This document shows positions 1-8,727 of a DNA stretch of 64,000 nt, piece after piece. A model generated the notes under the pieces. The model saw only the letters and a list, made by a program, of their open reading frames with translations, ran no database searches and had not been told where the DNA came from. Position numbers and translations under genes: made by a program. Within the stretch, counting starts at the first letter, position 1. Every line of letters begins with the position of its first letter. Source of the DNA: UBA2883 sp964017965 (GTDB taxonomy: Bacteria; Cyanobacteriota; Vampirovibrionia; Gastranaerophilales; Gastranaerophilaceae); contig CAXHNV010000002.1 in NCBI GenBank assembly GCA_964017965.1, forward strand, positions 124,001 to 188,000, read 5' to 3'.

Positions 1-1491
1 AAAGATATGGCTTATACTCAGCAGTATTTGACTATTTGGACTACGATTGTCCAATTAGCGTCTTATATAGGGGACATTGATTTGTTTATCCTTGCTCAAA
101 AACAAATCCTTGAGATTGTTGAAAACAATAAGATTAACGGTTCTGATACTATTAAGAAAAATATCTATGTCCAAAGTGGTAAGTTATTAGAAAAAATCAA
201 TCCGTCTGAGGGCTTGGAATTCTTGACAAACGCTATTAAAACAGGACTTGTAGGAAAATATGAAGAGATAGAACTTCTTGGCTATATTGCGTCTTGTGCT
301 ATGAAAACAGGAAACTACTATGGGGTATTGGAATGCGTTGATGATGTGCTGGACAAGTTAGATAATCCGCGCTCAATCGAGTATGCTCTTGTTAAATCAA
401 GAAAATTAAGAGCATTAAATCAAATCGGAAATTTGGGTGAGGTTGTTAATCTTGCTGAAAACGAGCTTATTCCTATCATCGAAGATGCGTTATCTAAAAA
501 GGCGTCTACATTTAAAATGGTTTCTGAATACGATGTGTTTGAAAGCTGGTTATCTGTGCTTTATGAACTTGTGAAAGCTCTTACAAGACAGGGTAACAGC
601 AGGGCTTTTCGTGTTATCAATGAAGTGTTTAAGATTCTTGAAGCTAACAATATTCAGGACAAACAGTTCTCTTGTAATCTTCAATTAGAACTCGCGCTTG
701 CAAACACTATCCGCGGTAATATCGCTATGTCTAATAAGATTCTTAATGATATCTTTGAAATCTATGAGAATTCGGATGTTATAAGTTCTTATGTAGTTTC
801 AAGGTTGAATCTGATTAGTATTTTGAACAAGTTCTTTACGGATAGAGAAAAGATTGATGTAGATGAATTGTTCAAGATAGCGACATTTGCTGACAATATT
901 GATGATAAGTTTACAAAGAACGTATCGAAACTGTTGTTAGGTAAGGTTGTATTAGACACTGTATCTGTTCAGAATGCAATAAGTATTTATACAAAACAGC
1001 TTGAATACTTTGCAGAGGAAAAGAACTCTATCGGTGTCTTGTTGGGTTGGTATTTAACTTCAGAAGCGACTGCGCTTGTTAATAAACAGCAAGCACTCGA
1101 TATCGCTCAAAAAGCCTTGGGTATCGCTCAAAAACCTGAAATTTGTAACCATTATTTTGCGCTATTATTCAATAAGTTGATTTGTAAGATTTATATTTCA
1201 AACAAAGACTTTGACTCAGCGCGTATCTATCTGGATAGAGCACTGACAATTGCAAAAGGTTATGAATTAAAGTATCAGTTGGCGAAACTTTATATAATGT
1301 CCGGCAACTGTTTAAAAGAAACTATTAAAACATCCGATGATGCAAAACAAGTTTTATTAGAGATGAATACGTTATTTAAGAAAGCTGAAGAGATAAACTC
1401 TGAACTTGATATAGCATCTCTTTCAAAAGATATTATGCAAAAGATGAACGAGCTTGACATGTTATGTAAAGCTTACGGTGTAAGTTTATAG
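1..1491 (+). CDS. Helical-repeat (TPR-like) protein, probably 5'-truncated by the window edge
   Basis: The reading frame is open from base 1, with an ATG at base 7. No ribosome-binding site can be judged, so the true N-terminus is probably outside the window. About 494 residues are visible, almost entirely alpha-helical, with alternating Leu/Ala/Tyr patterns typical of degenerate TPR/SEL-like solenoids (for example around residues 370-420). No signal peptide, catalytic motif or membrane segment is seen. A second TPR protein follows after 15 bases, so the two are probably co-transcribed. The function is unknown. Such C-terminal helical regions often sit on large ATPase or signalling proteins, but that cannot be checked here. 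Confidence 0.7.
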   Translation, partial: KDMAYTQQYLTIWTTIVQLASYIGDIDLFILAQKQILEIVENNKINGSDTIKKNIYVQSGKLLEKINPSEGLEFLTNAIKTGLVGKYEEIELLGYIASCAMKTGNYYGVLECVDDVLDKLDNPRSIEYALVKSRKLRALNQIGNLGEVVNLAENELIPIIEDALSKKASTFKMVSEYDVFESWLSVLYELVKALTRQGNSRAFRVINEVFKILEANNIQDKQFSCNLQLELALANTIRGNIAMSNKILNDIFEIYENSDVISSYVVSRLNLISILNKFFTDREKIDVDELFKIATFADNIDDKFTKNVSKLLLGKVVLDTVSVQNAISIYTKQLEYFAEEKNSIGVLLGWYLTSEATALVNKQQALDIAQKALGIAQKPEICNHYFALLFNKLICKIYISNKDFDSARIYLDRALTIAKGYELKYQLAKLYIMSGNCLKETIKTSDDAKQVLLEMNTLFKKAEEINSELDIASLSKDIMQKMNELDMLCKAYGVSL

Positions 1492-1506
1492 AATAGGGAT
1501 TTGGAT

Positions 1507-3498
1507 ATGAAAATAAGAAGAAGTATATATGTATTTTGCGGATTGTTATTATCTCTTGCACTTACAGTAGGAACTGTTAGTGCAAAATTATCAAAGTCAG
1601 CATATCAACTTTATCAAAAAGCTAATATGGCTGAGTGTAAAGGTAATATGGAAGAAGCAGTCAACCTTATAAATCAGGCGATTACAGCTAATACAGAAGA
1701 TGATGTTATGTTGTATACAAAGCTTGGCGGTTTGTATGTTAACCTTGAAAAATACGATGAAGCTTTAAATGTATACAAAAAAGCTGTTTCTCTCAGAGGT
1801 ACAGATGCGTTTTTGTATGTAAGCATGGGTAATATTTATCAGATTAAGGGTGATAATATAAATGCCCTTGTTTCTTATCAAAAGGCATTGGAATTATGTC
1901 CTGAATACAAATATAATTATTTGAATGTTGCAAATGTTGAGCTGGCGCTTAAGCATTATGTTGAAGCGGAAGATAACTATAAAAAGTTCTTAGAATCTTA
2001 TCCTGAGAATGCGGAAGCGATTTCTAACCTTGCTGAAACATATTTTTTGAATAATAAGACTGATTTAGCTTACGATTTGTACACTAAACTATATGAGAAA
2101 AACCCTGAGGGATTCAAGTCTTATACAAAATATGGCTCTGTTTTGTTTGCATTGAAAAAGTATGACGATGCAGTTCCTGTACTGGAAAAAGCTGTTGAAC
2201 AGGATAGTAACAGTATTAAATCTCTTGCAGAACTTGCGTTATCTTATCAGAATTTGCAGAAATATGAATCTGCAGAGACTACTTACGCTAAGCTTTTTGA
2301 ACTTGCTCCCGGCATGAATGAGTTCAGATTGGATTATGCAAATTTGTTATCTGCGTTAGGTAAGAATGAGCAGGCTGTGAGTGAATACGAAGCTTATATA
2401 AAAGCTTATCCGAAAGATTTTGACGCGTATGCAAACTTGGGAAGTTTATATAAAAAGTTAGATAAGACTGATCTAGCTATTAAGAACCTTGAAGCTGCCT
2501 ATAAACTTAATCCTACTGATGTTGATGTTTTAAAAGATTTGGCATTCTCTTATCATAAAAAATTAGATTATGTGAATGCTTTAAAATACTACGACTTAGC
2601 AATAGCTAAGGATTCGGATAACTATAGCTTAAACTATAACCGTGCGATTACATTACACGCTTTAAATAGATATGCTGATGCTATTACCGCTTATGAAAAA
2701 GTATTGTCATTGAAAGAGGACGATGTTATTAAGAACAATCTGTTGGCTGCTTTGATTGAAAACGGTTATATGCTTATTGATGAAAAGAAACTTGATGAAG
2801 CTAAGGCTTGTTTTCAAAAGGCTGTGGATATGAATACGACAGAAGCTTCTGTTTATATGGGGCTTGCAACTATTTATAAAGCCCAATCTAATAATGAAAA
2901 AGCTCTTGTTTGCTATAAAAAAGCAGCTGATTTGGATGTGAATAATAACGAATATAGAAATATTTATGAATCATTTAGAGACGCTTTAAGTTCAGAAGAT
3001 TTAGAAAAGATTTCTTCTACTACAGAAGATAAAGAAGCCGAGTATATCTCGTTAATGGCTTCAGGTGATAAGTATTATAAGAACAAGAACTATAAAGCTG
3101 CTTTAACACCTTATGAAAAAGCTTATTCTATTAGTGATAAAGACAAAGTTTTAGCGTTGAAGCTTGGTAATCTTTATAAAGAAGAAAAAGACTTAGAAAA
3201 AGCTACCGAATTCTATAAAAAGGCAATTGAACTTGATGATAATTATGCAGATGCGTGGTTTAATTTGGGGCTTGTTCACGCTAATTTGAACAGATTACCA
3301 AACGCTATTGAGTGTTTTAATAAGGTTACCGTAATTGACCCTCAATATACTTATGCGTATTATGCTTTAGGTTTGGCGTATGAATATCAGCATAACAATC
3401 AAAAGGCTATTTATAACTATAAAAAATACGTTTCTTTAGAAACAGATAAATCGTTAATAAATTCAGTTAATGATAAGATTAAAAAGTTAGCAAAATGA
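1507..3498 (+). CDS. Secreted/periplasmic tetratricopeptide repeat protein
   Basis: The protein has about 663 residues. The N-terminus (MKIRRSIYVFCGLLLSLALT, ending ..VGTVSA) is a Sec signal peptide. The rest is a run of canonical 34-residue TPR units, with recurrent A..Y..A and a Pro/Asp-rich turn such as LNPTDVDVL and LDDNYADAWFNLG, filling residues ~35-655. I chose ATG 1507 because AGGG lies 8 bases upstream; the in-frame TTG at 1501 has no usable spacing. TPR solenoids are protein-interaction scaffolds, so a periplasmic assembly role is likely, but the partner is unknown. The last codons overlap the start of the downstream lipoprotein (ATGA), which suggests translational coupling. Confidence 0.85.
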   Translation: MKIRRSIYVFCGLLLSLALTVGTVSAKLSKSAYQLYQKANMAECKGNMEEAVNLINQAITANTEDDVMLYTKLGGLYVNLEKYDEALNVYKKAVSLRGTDAFLYVSMGNIYQIKGDNINALVSYQKALELCPEYKYNYLNVANVELALKHYVEAEDNYKKFLESYPENAEAISNLAETYFLNNKTDLAYDLYTKLYEKNPEGFKSYTKYGSVLFALKKYDDAVPVLEKAVEQDSNSIKSLAELALSYQNLQKYESAETTYAKLFELAPGMNEFRLDYANLLSALGKNEQAVSEYEAYIKAYPKDFDAYANLGSLYKKLDKTDLAIKNLEAAYKLNPTDVDVLKDLAFSYHKKLDYVNALKYYDLAIAKDSDNYSLNYNRAITLHALNRYADAITAYEKVLSLKEDDVIKNNLLAALIENGYMLIDEKKLDEAKACFQKAVDMNTTEASVYMGLATIYKAQSNNEKALVCYKKAADLDVNNNEYRNIYESFRDALSSEDLEKISSTTEDKEAEYISLMASGDKYYKNKNYKAALTPYEKAYSISDKDKVLALKLGNLYKEEKDLEKATEFYKKAIELDDNYADAWFNLGLVHANLNRLPNAIECFNKVTVIDPQYTYAYYALGLAYEYQHNNQKAIYNYKKYVSLETDKSLINSVNDKIKKLAK

Positions 3499-3911
3499 TG
3501 CAGAAACTTAAACTTACAGTTTTATTGATGTTATTCAGTCTTTGTTTGAGCGGTTGTGTGTTTGATAAAGAACAGCCGGGGATATTGTTTAACAAAGACC
3601 CAATCTCAAAAGACACCGTTATGAATTCTTCACGTCATTTTGAGGTTGGTAAACCAATATATTATCTTTTTTACACTCCCAAAAAGATAAATACAGAGTT
3701 TATAAGGGTACAGGTTTTTAAGGTAGGAGATAATATCCCGCGCGGTGGGTATAAGATTGTGTGGACTAATGAGTACCGTATAATGAAACAGAATATGTAC
3801 TATTATTATAATCACTTTGTGATACATTCTGCGGGCAGTTATATGATGCAAATTTTTTCAATGGATGATTTGATGAACCCTCTGGTAAAAAACTTTTTCT
3901 ATGTTCACTAA
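3495..3911 (+). CDS. Small lipoprotein of unknown function
   Basis: The protein has 138 residues. The N-terminus is a type II signal peptide with hydrophobic core LTVLLMLFSLC and lipobox LSGC (Cys21), so the mature protein should be lipidated. The mature part is Tyr/Phe-rich and probably beta-structured (KPIYYLFYTPKK, FIRVQVFKV), and I recognise no family. It overlaps the TPR gene before it by four bases (ATGA), so it is probably translated with it and may work with it at the membrane. Its stop codon overlaps the 3' end of the opposite-strand response regulator by four bases. Confidence 0.8.
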   Translation: MMQKLKLTVLLMLFSLCLSGCVFDKEQPGILFNKDPISKDTVMNSSRHFEVGKPIYYLFYTPKKINTEFIRVQVFKVGDNIPRGGYKIVWTNEYRIMKQNMYYYYNHFVIHSAGSYMMQIFSMDDLMNPLVKNFFYVH

Positions 3912-4570
3912 ACAAGCCCTTCTTTAAGCGCTTTAACAGCAGCTTGAGTTCTATCATCTACGAGAAGTTTCTGTATGATATTACAGACGTGTGCTTTTGC
4001 TGTGTGTTCACTGATTGTTAATGTTTTGGCTATTTCACTATTTGTTTGTCCGTCGACTACGAGTTTTAGTACTTCGTATTCACGCTGGGTTAGGTTTGAG
4101 TGGCGTTCTCTAAAACCTGCTCTTGACATTTGTCGTGCCGGTATAATACCATTATTACGTTCTTTTATGAAAGGTACAACTTTAGGGTCAAGCCACATTG
4201 CTCCGTCTTTTATAGTTTGGATAATTATCATTAAAAATTCTGTATTGATATCTTTATGAACATATCCGTTGACGCCTGCAGTAAGAGAATCAAAAACTTC
4301 ATTATCTGATATATGTGAAGTTAACATTATTATTTTTGTATCAAAGTTACTTTGTTCAAATATTTTCTTTGCAGCGTCTATTCCTGATAAATCAGGTAAC
4401 CCAATATCCATAAGTACGATATCAGGTTTGAGCAATCTGGTTTTTTCTATTGCTTCTTTTCCGTTTTCGGCTTCTGCAATAATTTCCATTTGCGGATATT
4501 CATCAAATAATGACCTTAATCCTATTCGCATTAGTTTTTGGTCTTCTACTAATATTATTTTTATAGTCAT
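3908..4570 (-). CDS. NarL/FixJ-family response regulator
   Basis: The protein has 220 residues. Residues 3-120 form a receiver domain with the acidic pocket ED (9-10), phospho-acceptor Asp55 in VLMDIGLP, the conserved Thr in IIMLTSH and Lys in VHKD. Residues ~155-218 are a LuxR-type helix-turn-helix (LTQREYEVLKLVVDGQTNSE, then SEHTAKAHVCNI). It should bind DNA as a dimer when phosphorylated. No histidine kinase is adjacent, so it is an orphan here. AGAGGGT precedes the ATG. A 9-5-9 inverted repeat lies upstream and could be its operator. The 3' end overlaps the convergent lipoprotein gene by four bases. Confidence 0.92.
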   Translation of the reverse strand: MTIKIILVEDQKLMRIGLRSLFDEYPQMEIIAEAENGKEAIEKTRLLKPDIVLMDIGLPDLSGIDAAKKIFEQSNFDTKIIMLTSHISDNEVFDSLTAGVNGYVHKDINTEFLMIIIQTIKDGAMWLDPKVVPFIKERNNGIIPARQMSRAGFRERHSNLTQREYEVLKLVVDGQTNSEIAKTLTISEHTAKAHVCNIIQKLLVDDRTQAAVKALKEGLV

Positions 4571-4596
4571 AGTACCCTCTATAGATTCAATTTATT

Positions 4597-4619
4597 ATTT
4601 ATGATAATAAATCATAAAT
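4597..4619. promoter_or_regulatory. 9-bp inverted repeat upstream of the response regulator
   Basis: ATTTATGAT and ATCATAAAT form perfect 9-base arms separated by AATAA. The repeat lies 27-49 bases upstream of the NarL-type regulator start codon, where an operator or a promoter-overlapping site would be expected. Autoregulation by the adjacent regulator is inference only. The site is AT-rich, so a chance palindrome is possible. Confidence 0.4.
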
Positions 4620-4682
4620 TTTTCATTATCTCTTATCTATATTAGGAGGGTAGTATTCTTAAAAATGTAATAGTTAGAATTC

Positions 4683-5162
4683 TTATTTTTTATGACATTT
4701 ACATTTAGGGTTTTTACAACGGTTATGGCAATCAAGTTCTAATATATCTGTAGTTACGTATTCAACATCAAAGTTATGAATTTTACTTAAGGCTTTTACT
4801 CTATTATAGTACATCATTTGCGATTGAGGATGTTCGAGAATAAGCACTACTTTGGCTCGTTTCCCTGTTTTGTATTGATAATACAATGCCTGCCCGACAG
4901 CTTCAGCCCATTTATTAGCAAAATCAAACTCTATAGCGTGAGTATTTGTAAGGCAATCTACCCGTGTAGCGTCGTCATTTTTGTATTCAAGTATTCCACC
5001 GTGTTTTTTTTGCCATGCTTGTTGATATGATTGTTCATTATGTTGATGATACCCCGGAGAAGGAAGTCTGCAACACTGTTGTGCAAAACAAGAACAGTTC
5101 TGTGTTTGAGCAAATATGAAAAAAAATACAACTAGAGTTAATCTCTTAAAAATCTCTTCCAT
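4683..5162 (-). CDS. Small secreted PD-(D/E)XK-like protein with Cys-rich tail
   Basis: The protein has 159 residues. A hydrophobic N-terminus (LTLVVFFFIFAQT) ending near SCFAQQ looks like a Sec signal peptide. The core contains Asp69 (TRVDCL), then IEFDFANKW with Glu78, Asp80 and Lys84, followed by a beta strand (KVVLILE). This resembles the D...(D/E)xK arrangement of restriction-endonuclease-fold proteins, and I recall similar 'EFDFANKW.EA.GQ' hypothetical proteins in Gammaproteobacteria. The C-terminus is Cys/His/Lys-rich (CHNRCKNPKCKCHKK) and may bind metal or nucleic acid. No Shine-Dalgarno precedes the ATG. Nuclease activity is unproven. Confidence 0.65.
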   Translation of the reverse strand: MEEIFKRLTLVVFFFIFAQTQNCSCFAQQCCRLPSPGYHQHNEQSYQQAWQKKHGGILEYKNDDATRVDCLTNTHAIEFDFANKWAEAVGQALYYQYKTGKRAKVVLILEHPQSQMMYYNRVKALSKIHNFDVEYVTTDILELDCHNRCKNPKCKCHKK

Positions 5163-5221
5163 AGAGGACTATCTTACAATATTTTGAGCAGAAAATCTAT
5201 TAGCCACAGATCTAAAAAATC

Positions 5222-5926
5222 TTAGTGACGGGATTTTGCCAGATATTTAACTACTTCACTTGCGATTATCAAACCCACAACTGACGGTACAAAAGCATTA
5301 CTTGCAGGAACCCTTTTTTGTCCGGAAGCAGAGGGTTGTTTTATTGGTATTTCCTGAGAATATACCACTTTTAGAGACTTAATATTTCTTTTTCTAAGTT
5401 CTTGTCTCATAACCTTTGCAAGCGGACAAACAGAGGTATTATAGATATCTGATACTTGAAACTCTGTAGGATTCATTTTATTCCCTGCACCCATTGAGCA
5501 GATTATAGGTGTATTATGCTCATTACACTTCATTACAAGTTCTATTTTACCTGTAACTGTATCAATGGCGTCAACTACATAATCATATTTGTTAAAATCG
5601 AATTGGCCAGAGTTTTCAGGTGTAAAAAAAGCTTTGTGTTTATGGATTATTACATCCGGATTGATGTCGAGTAACCTTTGTTCAGCTGCGTCGACTTTGT
5701 ATTCGCCGATTGTTTTTTGAGTAGCGATTATTTGTCGGTTAAGGTTAGATTCGATGACCTTATCACTATCTATCAGATCAATCTCTCCGATACCGCTTCT
5801 AATGAGAGCTTCCATTGCATGACCGCCGACTCCGCCAATTCCAAAAACAGCTACACGTGAATTTTGAAGCGCCTTTAGTGCGTCTTCTCCTAATAACATT
5901 TCTGTTCTTGAGAACATTTCAGACAT
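5222..5926 (-). CDS. tcdA: tRNA threonylcarbamoyladenosine dehydratase (TcdA/CsdL family)
   Basis: The protein has 234 residues of the ThiF/E1 adenylating fold. It carries the nucleotide-binding GIGGVGGHAMEALIRSGIG (residues ~30-48), the acidic strand IDLIDSDKVIESNLNRQ and the YVVDAIDTV motif. TcdA cyclises t6A37 of ANN-decoding tRNAs to ct6A using ATP. The length is slightly short of E. coli TcdA (268), lacking its C-terminal tail. AAAGGAAG lies just upstream. The start overlaps the coaD stop (TAATG), so it is co-transcribed with coaD. An unrelated ThiF/MoeB role is less likely, since there are no thiamine or molybdopterin genes nearby. Confidence 0.88.
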   Translation of the reverse strand: MSEMFSRTEMLLGEDALKALQNSRVAVFGIGGVGGHAMEALIRSGIGEIDLIDSDKVIESNLNRQIIATQKTIGEYKVDAAEQRLLDINPDVIIHKHKAFFTPENSGQFDFNKYDYVVDAIDTVTGKIELVMKCNEHNTPIICSMGAGNKMNPTEFQVSDIYNTSVCPLAKVMRQELRKRNIKSLKVVYSQEIPIKQPSASGQKRVPASNAFVPSVVGLIIASEVVKYLAKSRH

Positions 5927-6399
5927 TATTTCTTCCTTTTTAGGTAGTCATTTACAGGTTCAGGTACAAACTTTGAAATGTCACCGTTATTTTTTAGAAT
6001 CTCTTTAACACTGCTTGATGATATAAAGTTGTATTCAGGTTTTGTTATAAGAAATACTGTTTTAATACTTTCATCAAGAGAACGGTTTGTTTGAGACAGT
6101 TGCATTTCATATTCAAAATCGGATACTGCGCGCAGACCTCTTAATAGTATTGTTGCATTCTTAGCTTTTGCATATTCGACAGTTAGTCCGTCAAAGCTAT
6201 CGACTTCGACATTCGGGATATCTTGAACGCTTTGTCTGATTAGATTTAGACGTTCTTCGACTGTTAGCAATGCGTTTTTGCTGATGTTATTAGAAACCGT
6301 AATAATTACCTTATCAAACATCTGAGCACCGTCTTTAAGGACATCTATGTGTCCGAGTGTTATCGGATCAAAACTTCCCGGATATATAGCAATTTTCAT
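5926..6399 (-). CDS. coaD: Pantetheine-phosphate adenylyltransferase
   Basis: The protein has 157 residues, the normal CoaD length. The N-terminus MKIAIYPGSFDPITLGHIDV contains the nucleotidyltransferase (T/H)xGH motif, and the ISSSSVKEI motif lies near the C-terminus. It transfers AMP from ATP to 4'-phosphopantetheine, the penultimate step of CoA synthesis. I start it at 6399 because AAAGGA precedes that ATG and the protein then begins at the conserved strand. An upstream in-frame ATG at 6447 would add 16 unconserved residues and run into the preceding gene. It is coupled to tcdA by a TAATG overlap. Confidence 0.95.
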   Translation of the reverse strand: MKIAIYPGSFDPITLGHIDVLKDGAQMFDKVIITVSNNISKNALLTVEERLNLIRQSVQDIPNVEVDSFDGLTVEYAKAKNATILLRGLRAVSDFEYEMQLSQTNRSLDESIKTVFLITKPEYNFISSSSVKEILKNNGDISKFVPEPVNDYLKRKK

Positions 6400-6412
6400 T
6401 ACAAATCCTTTC

Positions 6413-8674
6413 TTAAAACTTGTATTCAGGAATAACGAATGCTTCATTGTTAGCGTCTTTGTCTACAAATTCAAGGTAGCTTTCTAACGCTAATTCTTTG
6501 GAGTTTTTATAGAACTCTTCTGATATAAGGTTTTTGTGAAGCTCTGTTCTTTCACCTGAATAGTTGCCAAGAACTTTTGCATAGTCAGCAATCTCTTCCA
6601 ACGATGTTCCGCCGCCATAGGCTTTTGTTTTGGCATCAGTTCCTGACGGTCTGATTTCGATGTATTTGTCTGCAAATTCCAGATATGTTCCGTCGCCTAC
6701 GAATTTAACAGCTTTAAGGTCTGAAAATTCAAGTCCCGGGAATGCATCGTTTAAGACTTCTACAACGTTATCTAATGTTGCTTTACCCTCGTTTATTGCG
6801 ATTGCTAAAGAAAGGAAAAACAGGTCGTTTTTAGTTCTTTGTTTTTCGCCTTCTACTTTAGCCTGTTTAAGCTTTTCAATATCAGGTTCTGACTCATTGT
6901 AGTATGAGATATCTACTCTGGTGTCAAATCTTGAGGTTATTTTGTTTGAATCAAATACTTCTAATAAGTATTGAGAAAGTGTTTTGTTTTCTGTTTCGAG
7001 TTTAGCTATGAGTGACGCTGCAACTATAATTGCTTCTGTGGCACTCTTTTCTCTCATAGCAATTGCTTCACGTCCTGAGAGTGATTTAACAGTGTCTTCA
7101 GCTCCCATAATCATACCGCCTGATTCTTCACCTGCGAAGATTAGACGAGGTTGAATCCCGATTTCAATAGTGTTATTGAATACGTCATCAACTTTTACAC
7201 TTTGTTTAGGAGCGTTTTTAAGTTGTAGCTCAACTTTTTTCATAATGTTTGCAATTTCTTTGAATCCTACAGGGACGTTTACAACTTTTACACCGTTGTG
7301 TTTAGCCCATTCGTCCCATGATAGAGCTGAGGCTGTTGTTTTAATCATAAATCGAGGATGATTATCCCATTTATGTTGGTGTTTAAGTTGTTTTGCACGA
7401 TAGTCCATAAGCATTAAGAACGCTTGATTTGCCGTAAATACGGTTAGAACTCTGTCTTCATCTAGTTTAACGTATGAGATACCGTTTTCTTCCAGTGTAG
7501 GAATGTTACCTGCGTTTTCAAGTTCGCAGATTGTTAATCTGTCGTGATCCGGGTCTGTGATTAAGACTGCTGTTCCGAACGGATAATTTTTCAACAGGTT
7601 TTCGTAATGAAGTGATTCAATTACAGGGAAGAACTTTTCACCGTTTTGTTTTGTAGCAACAACGGTTGCGTCTACTGAGTAATCGTAGAACGTTTTGTTA
7701 CCCTTAGGGTCGGTATCGTATTTACCTATTGAGTGGAAGAACGGATCTTCAGGGATGTTGTTCCATGCAAACTTGTCTGAGATGTTTAGTTTTTCCAAAA
7801 CTTTGCTAAGTGTTCTATATGCACATCCGCCAACGCTTTCGATTAGGATTTTGTTTTCTATTTTTTTGATAGCAGACAAGTCTTGAGCTACACCGTTTTG
7901 AAGGTATTCGACATACAGGTTAATCCCGTCTTCAAGTTTTGTCATTATTTCTTCATCGATTAGCGGGTCGTTTTGTGCCGCGATTTTGATTTCGTAAGAG
8001 CCGTCTTTTTCTACTTTGTCGAATATCATTTGGATTTTATCAACAAATTCTAGTGATTCTTCCGGCAAGTACTGGCTACCTTGAGAGTTTAAGTCTTTAG
8101 TTGCGGTTTTTACTGAGATACCGTGACTTGATGTGATGTATTCACCGCCTACTAGGTCAAGTTTAAACGCTAAGAACGATGCTAACCAGATAGGAATAGT
8201 TTTTCTTTCTTGCGGTGTAAGAGTTTTGATTCCTTGTGCCGCTTGGATTCTTGCGATTGCATCAAGGTAAAGAGCTGAGTTGTAGCGGACTTCTGAACCT
8301 ACAAGCTTAAGAATTTCTTTATTCGGGTATTTTTCTGTTACAACTAGCGCTTTTGCTAAGGTTGCAAGAACTATTCCGACAAGGTTAATCGGGAATCTTG
8401 TATCTTGCGGGTACAAGATGTTTTGAGGTCCTCTTATGCCTGCAGTTGAAACTTTTGCTTCTTTTGAATAGTTTGCAAACCATTCTAACAGGTTCAAACC
8501 TTCCGGATTTGTTGTTTCATCGTAAGGATAAAGATGTTCTCTTTTTAATGTAAAAGTAAATTCATCTTTGTTATCAAAATCCATAAGTTTTGCATTTTTT
8601 ATATAATCAGGTGTTTTATCAAACACGTTTTTAAATAGTTCTTTTTCCAATTCGCAACTTGCTTCTCTTACCAT
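6413..8674 (-). CDS. Large divergent alpha-D-phosphohexomutase (phosphoglucomutase/phosphomannomutase superfamily)
   Basis: The protein has 753 residues, about 200-250 longer than ordinary members. Superfamily motifs are present in order: the active-site serine loop as TSSHG (usual TASHNP), the metal loop DPDHDR (usual DGDGDR), the sugar loop GEESGG and the phosphate loop RPSGTDAK. The Ser-His pair and the acidic metal ligands survive, so catalysis is plausible. The family would interconvert sugar 1- and 6-phosphates. Substrate cannot be told, and a more canonical paralogue lies at 49335-50822. GAGGA lies 7 bases before the ATG and a TATAAT box is at 8709-8714, giving it its own promoter. Its stop lies 13 bases before the coaD start. 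Confidence 0.85.
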   Translation of the reverse strand: MVREASCELEKELFKNVFDKTPDYIKNAKLMDFDNKDEFTFTLKREHLYPYDETTNPEGLNLLEWFANYSKEAKVSTAGIRGPQNILYPQDTRFPINLVGIVLATLAKALVVTEKYPNKEILKLVGSEVRYNSALYLDAIARIQAAQGIKTLTPQERKTIPIWLASFLAFKLDLVGGEYITSSHGISVKTATKDLNSQGSQYLPEESLEFVDKIQMIFDKVEKDGSYEIKIAAQNDPLIDEEIMTKLEDGINLYVEYLQNGVAQDLSAIKKIENKILIESVGGCAYRTLSKVLEKLNISDKFAWNNIPEDPFFHSIGKYDTDPKGNKTFYDYSVDATVVATKQNGEKFFPVIESLHYENLLKNYPFGTAVLITDPDHDRLTICELENAGNIPTLEENGISYVKLDEDRVLTVFTANQAFLMLMDYRAKQLKHQHKWDNHPRFMIKTTASALSWDEWAKHNGVKVVNVPVGFKEIANIMKKVELQLKNAPKQSVKVDDVFNNTIEIGIQPRLIFAGEESGGMIMGAEDTVKSLSGREAIAMREKSATEAIIVAASLIAKLETENKTLSQYLLEVFDSNKITSRFDTRVDISYYNESEPDIEKLKQAKVEGEKQRTKNDLFFLSLAIAINEGKATLDNVVEVLNDAFPGLEFSDLKAVKFVGDGTYLEFADKYIEIRPSGTDAKTKAYGGGTSLEEIADYAKVLGNYSGERTELHKNLISEEFYKNSKELALESYLEFVDKDANNEAFVIPEYKF

Positions 8675-8727
8675 ATAATATTCCTCATTAGTCTAAACAA
8701 TGAATATATTATAGCGCAAACAGAAAT

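Noticed and set aside
1501..1506. TTG 1501 as the start of the secreted TPR protein
   Set aside because: Only two bases separate it from the AGGG site, while ATG 1507 has good spacing and begins the signal peptide directly.
4269..4604. Plus-strand ORFs across the response regulator (3975-4259 and 4269-4604)
   Set aside because: The minus-strand receiver and HTH motifs are complete and in frame; these are shadows with no ribosome-binding site.
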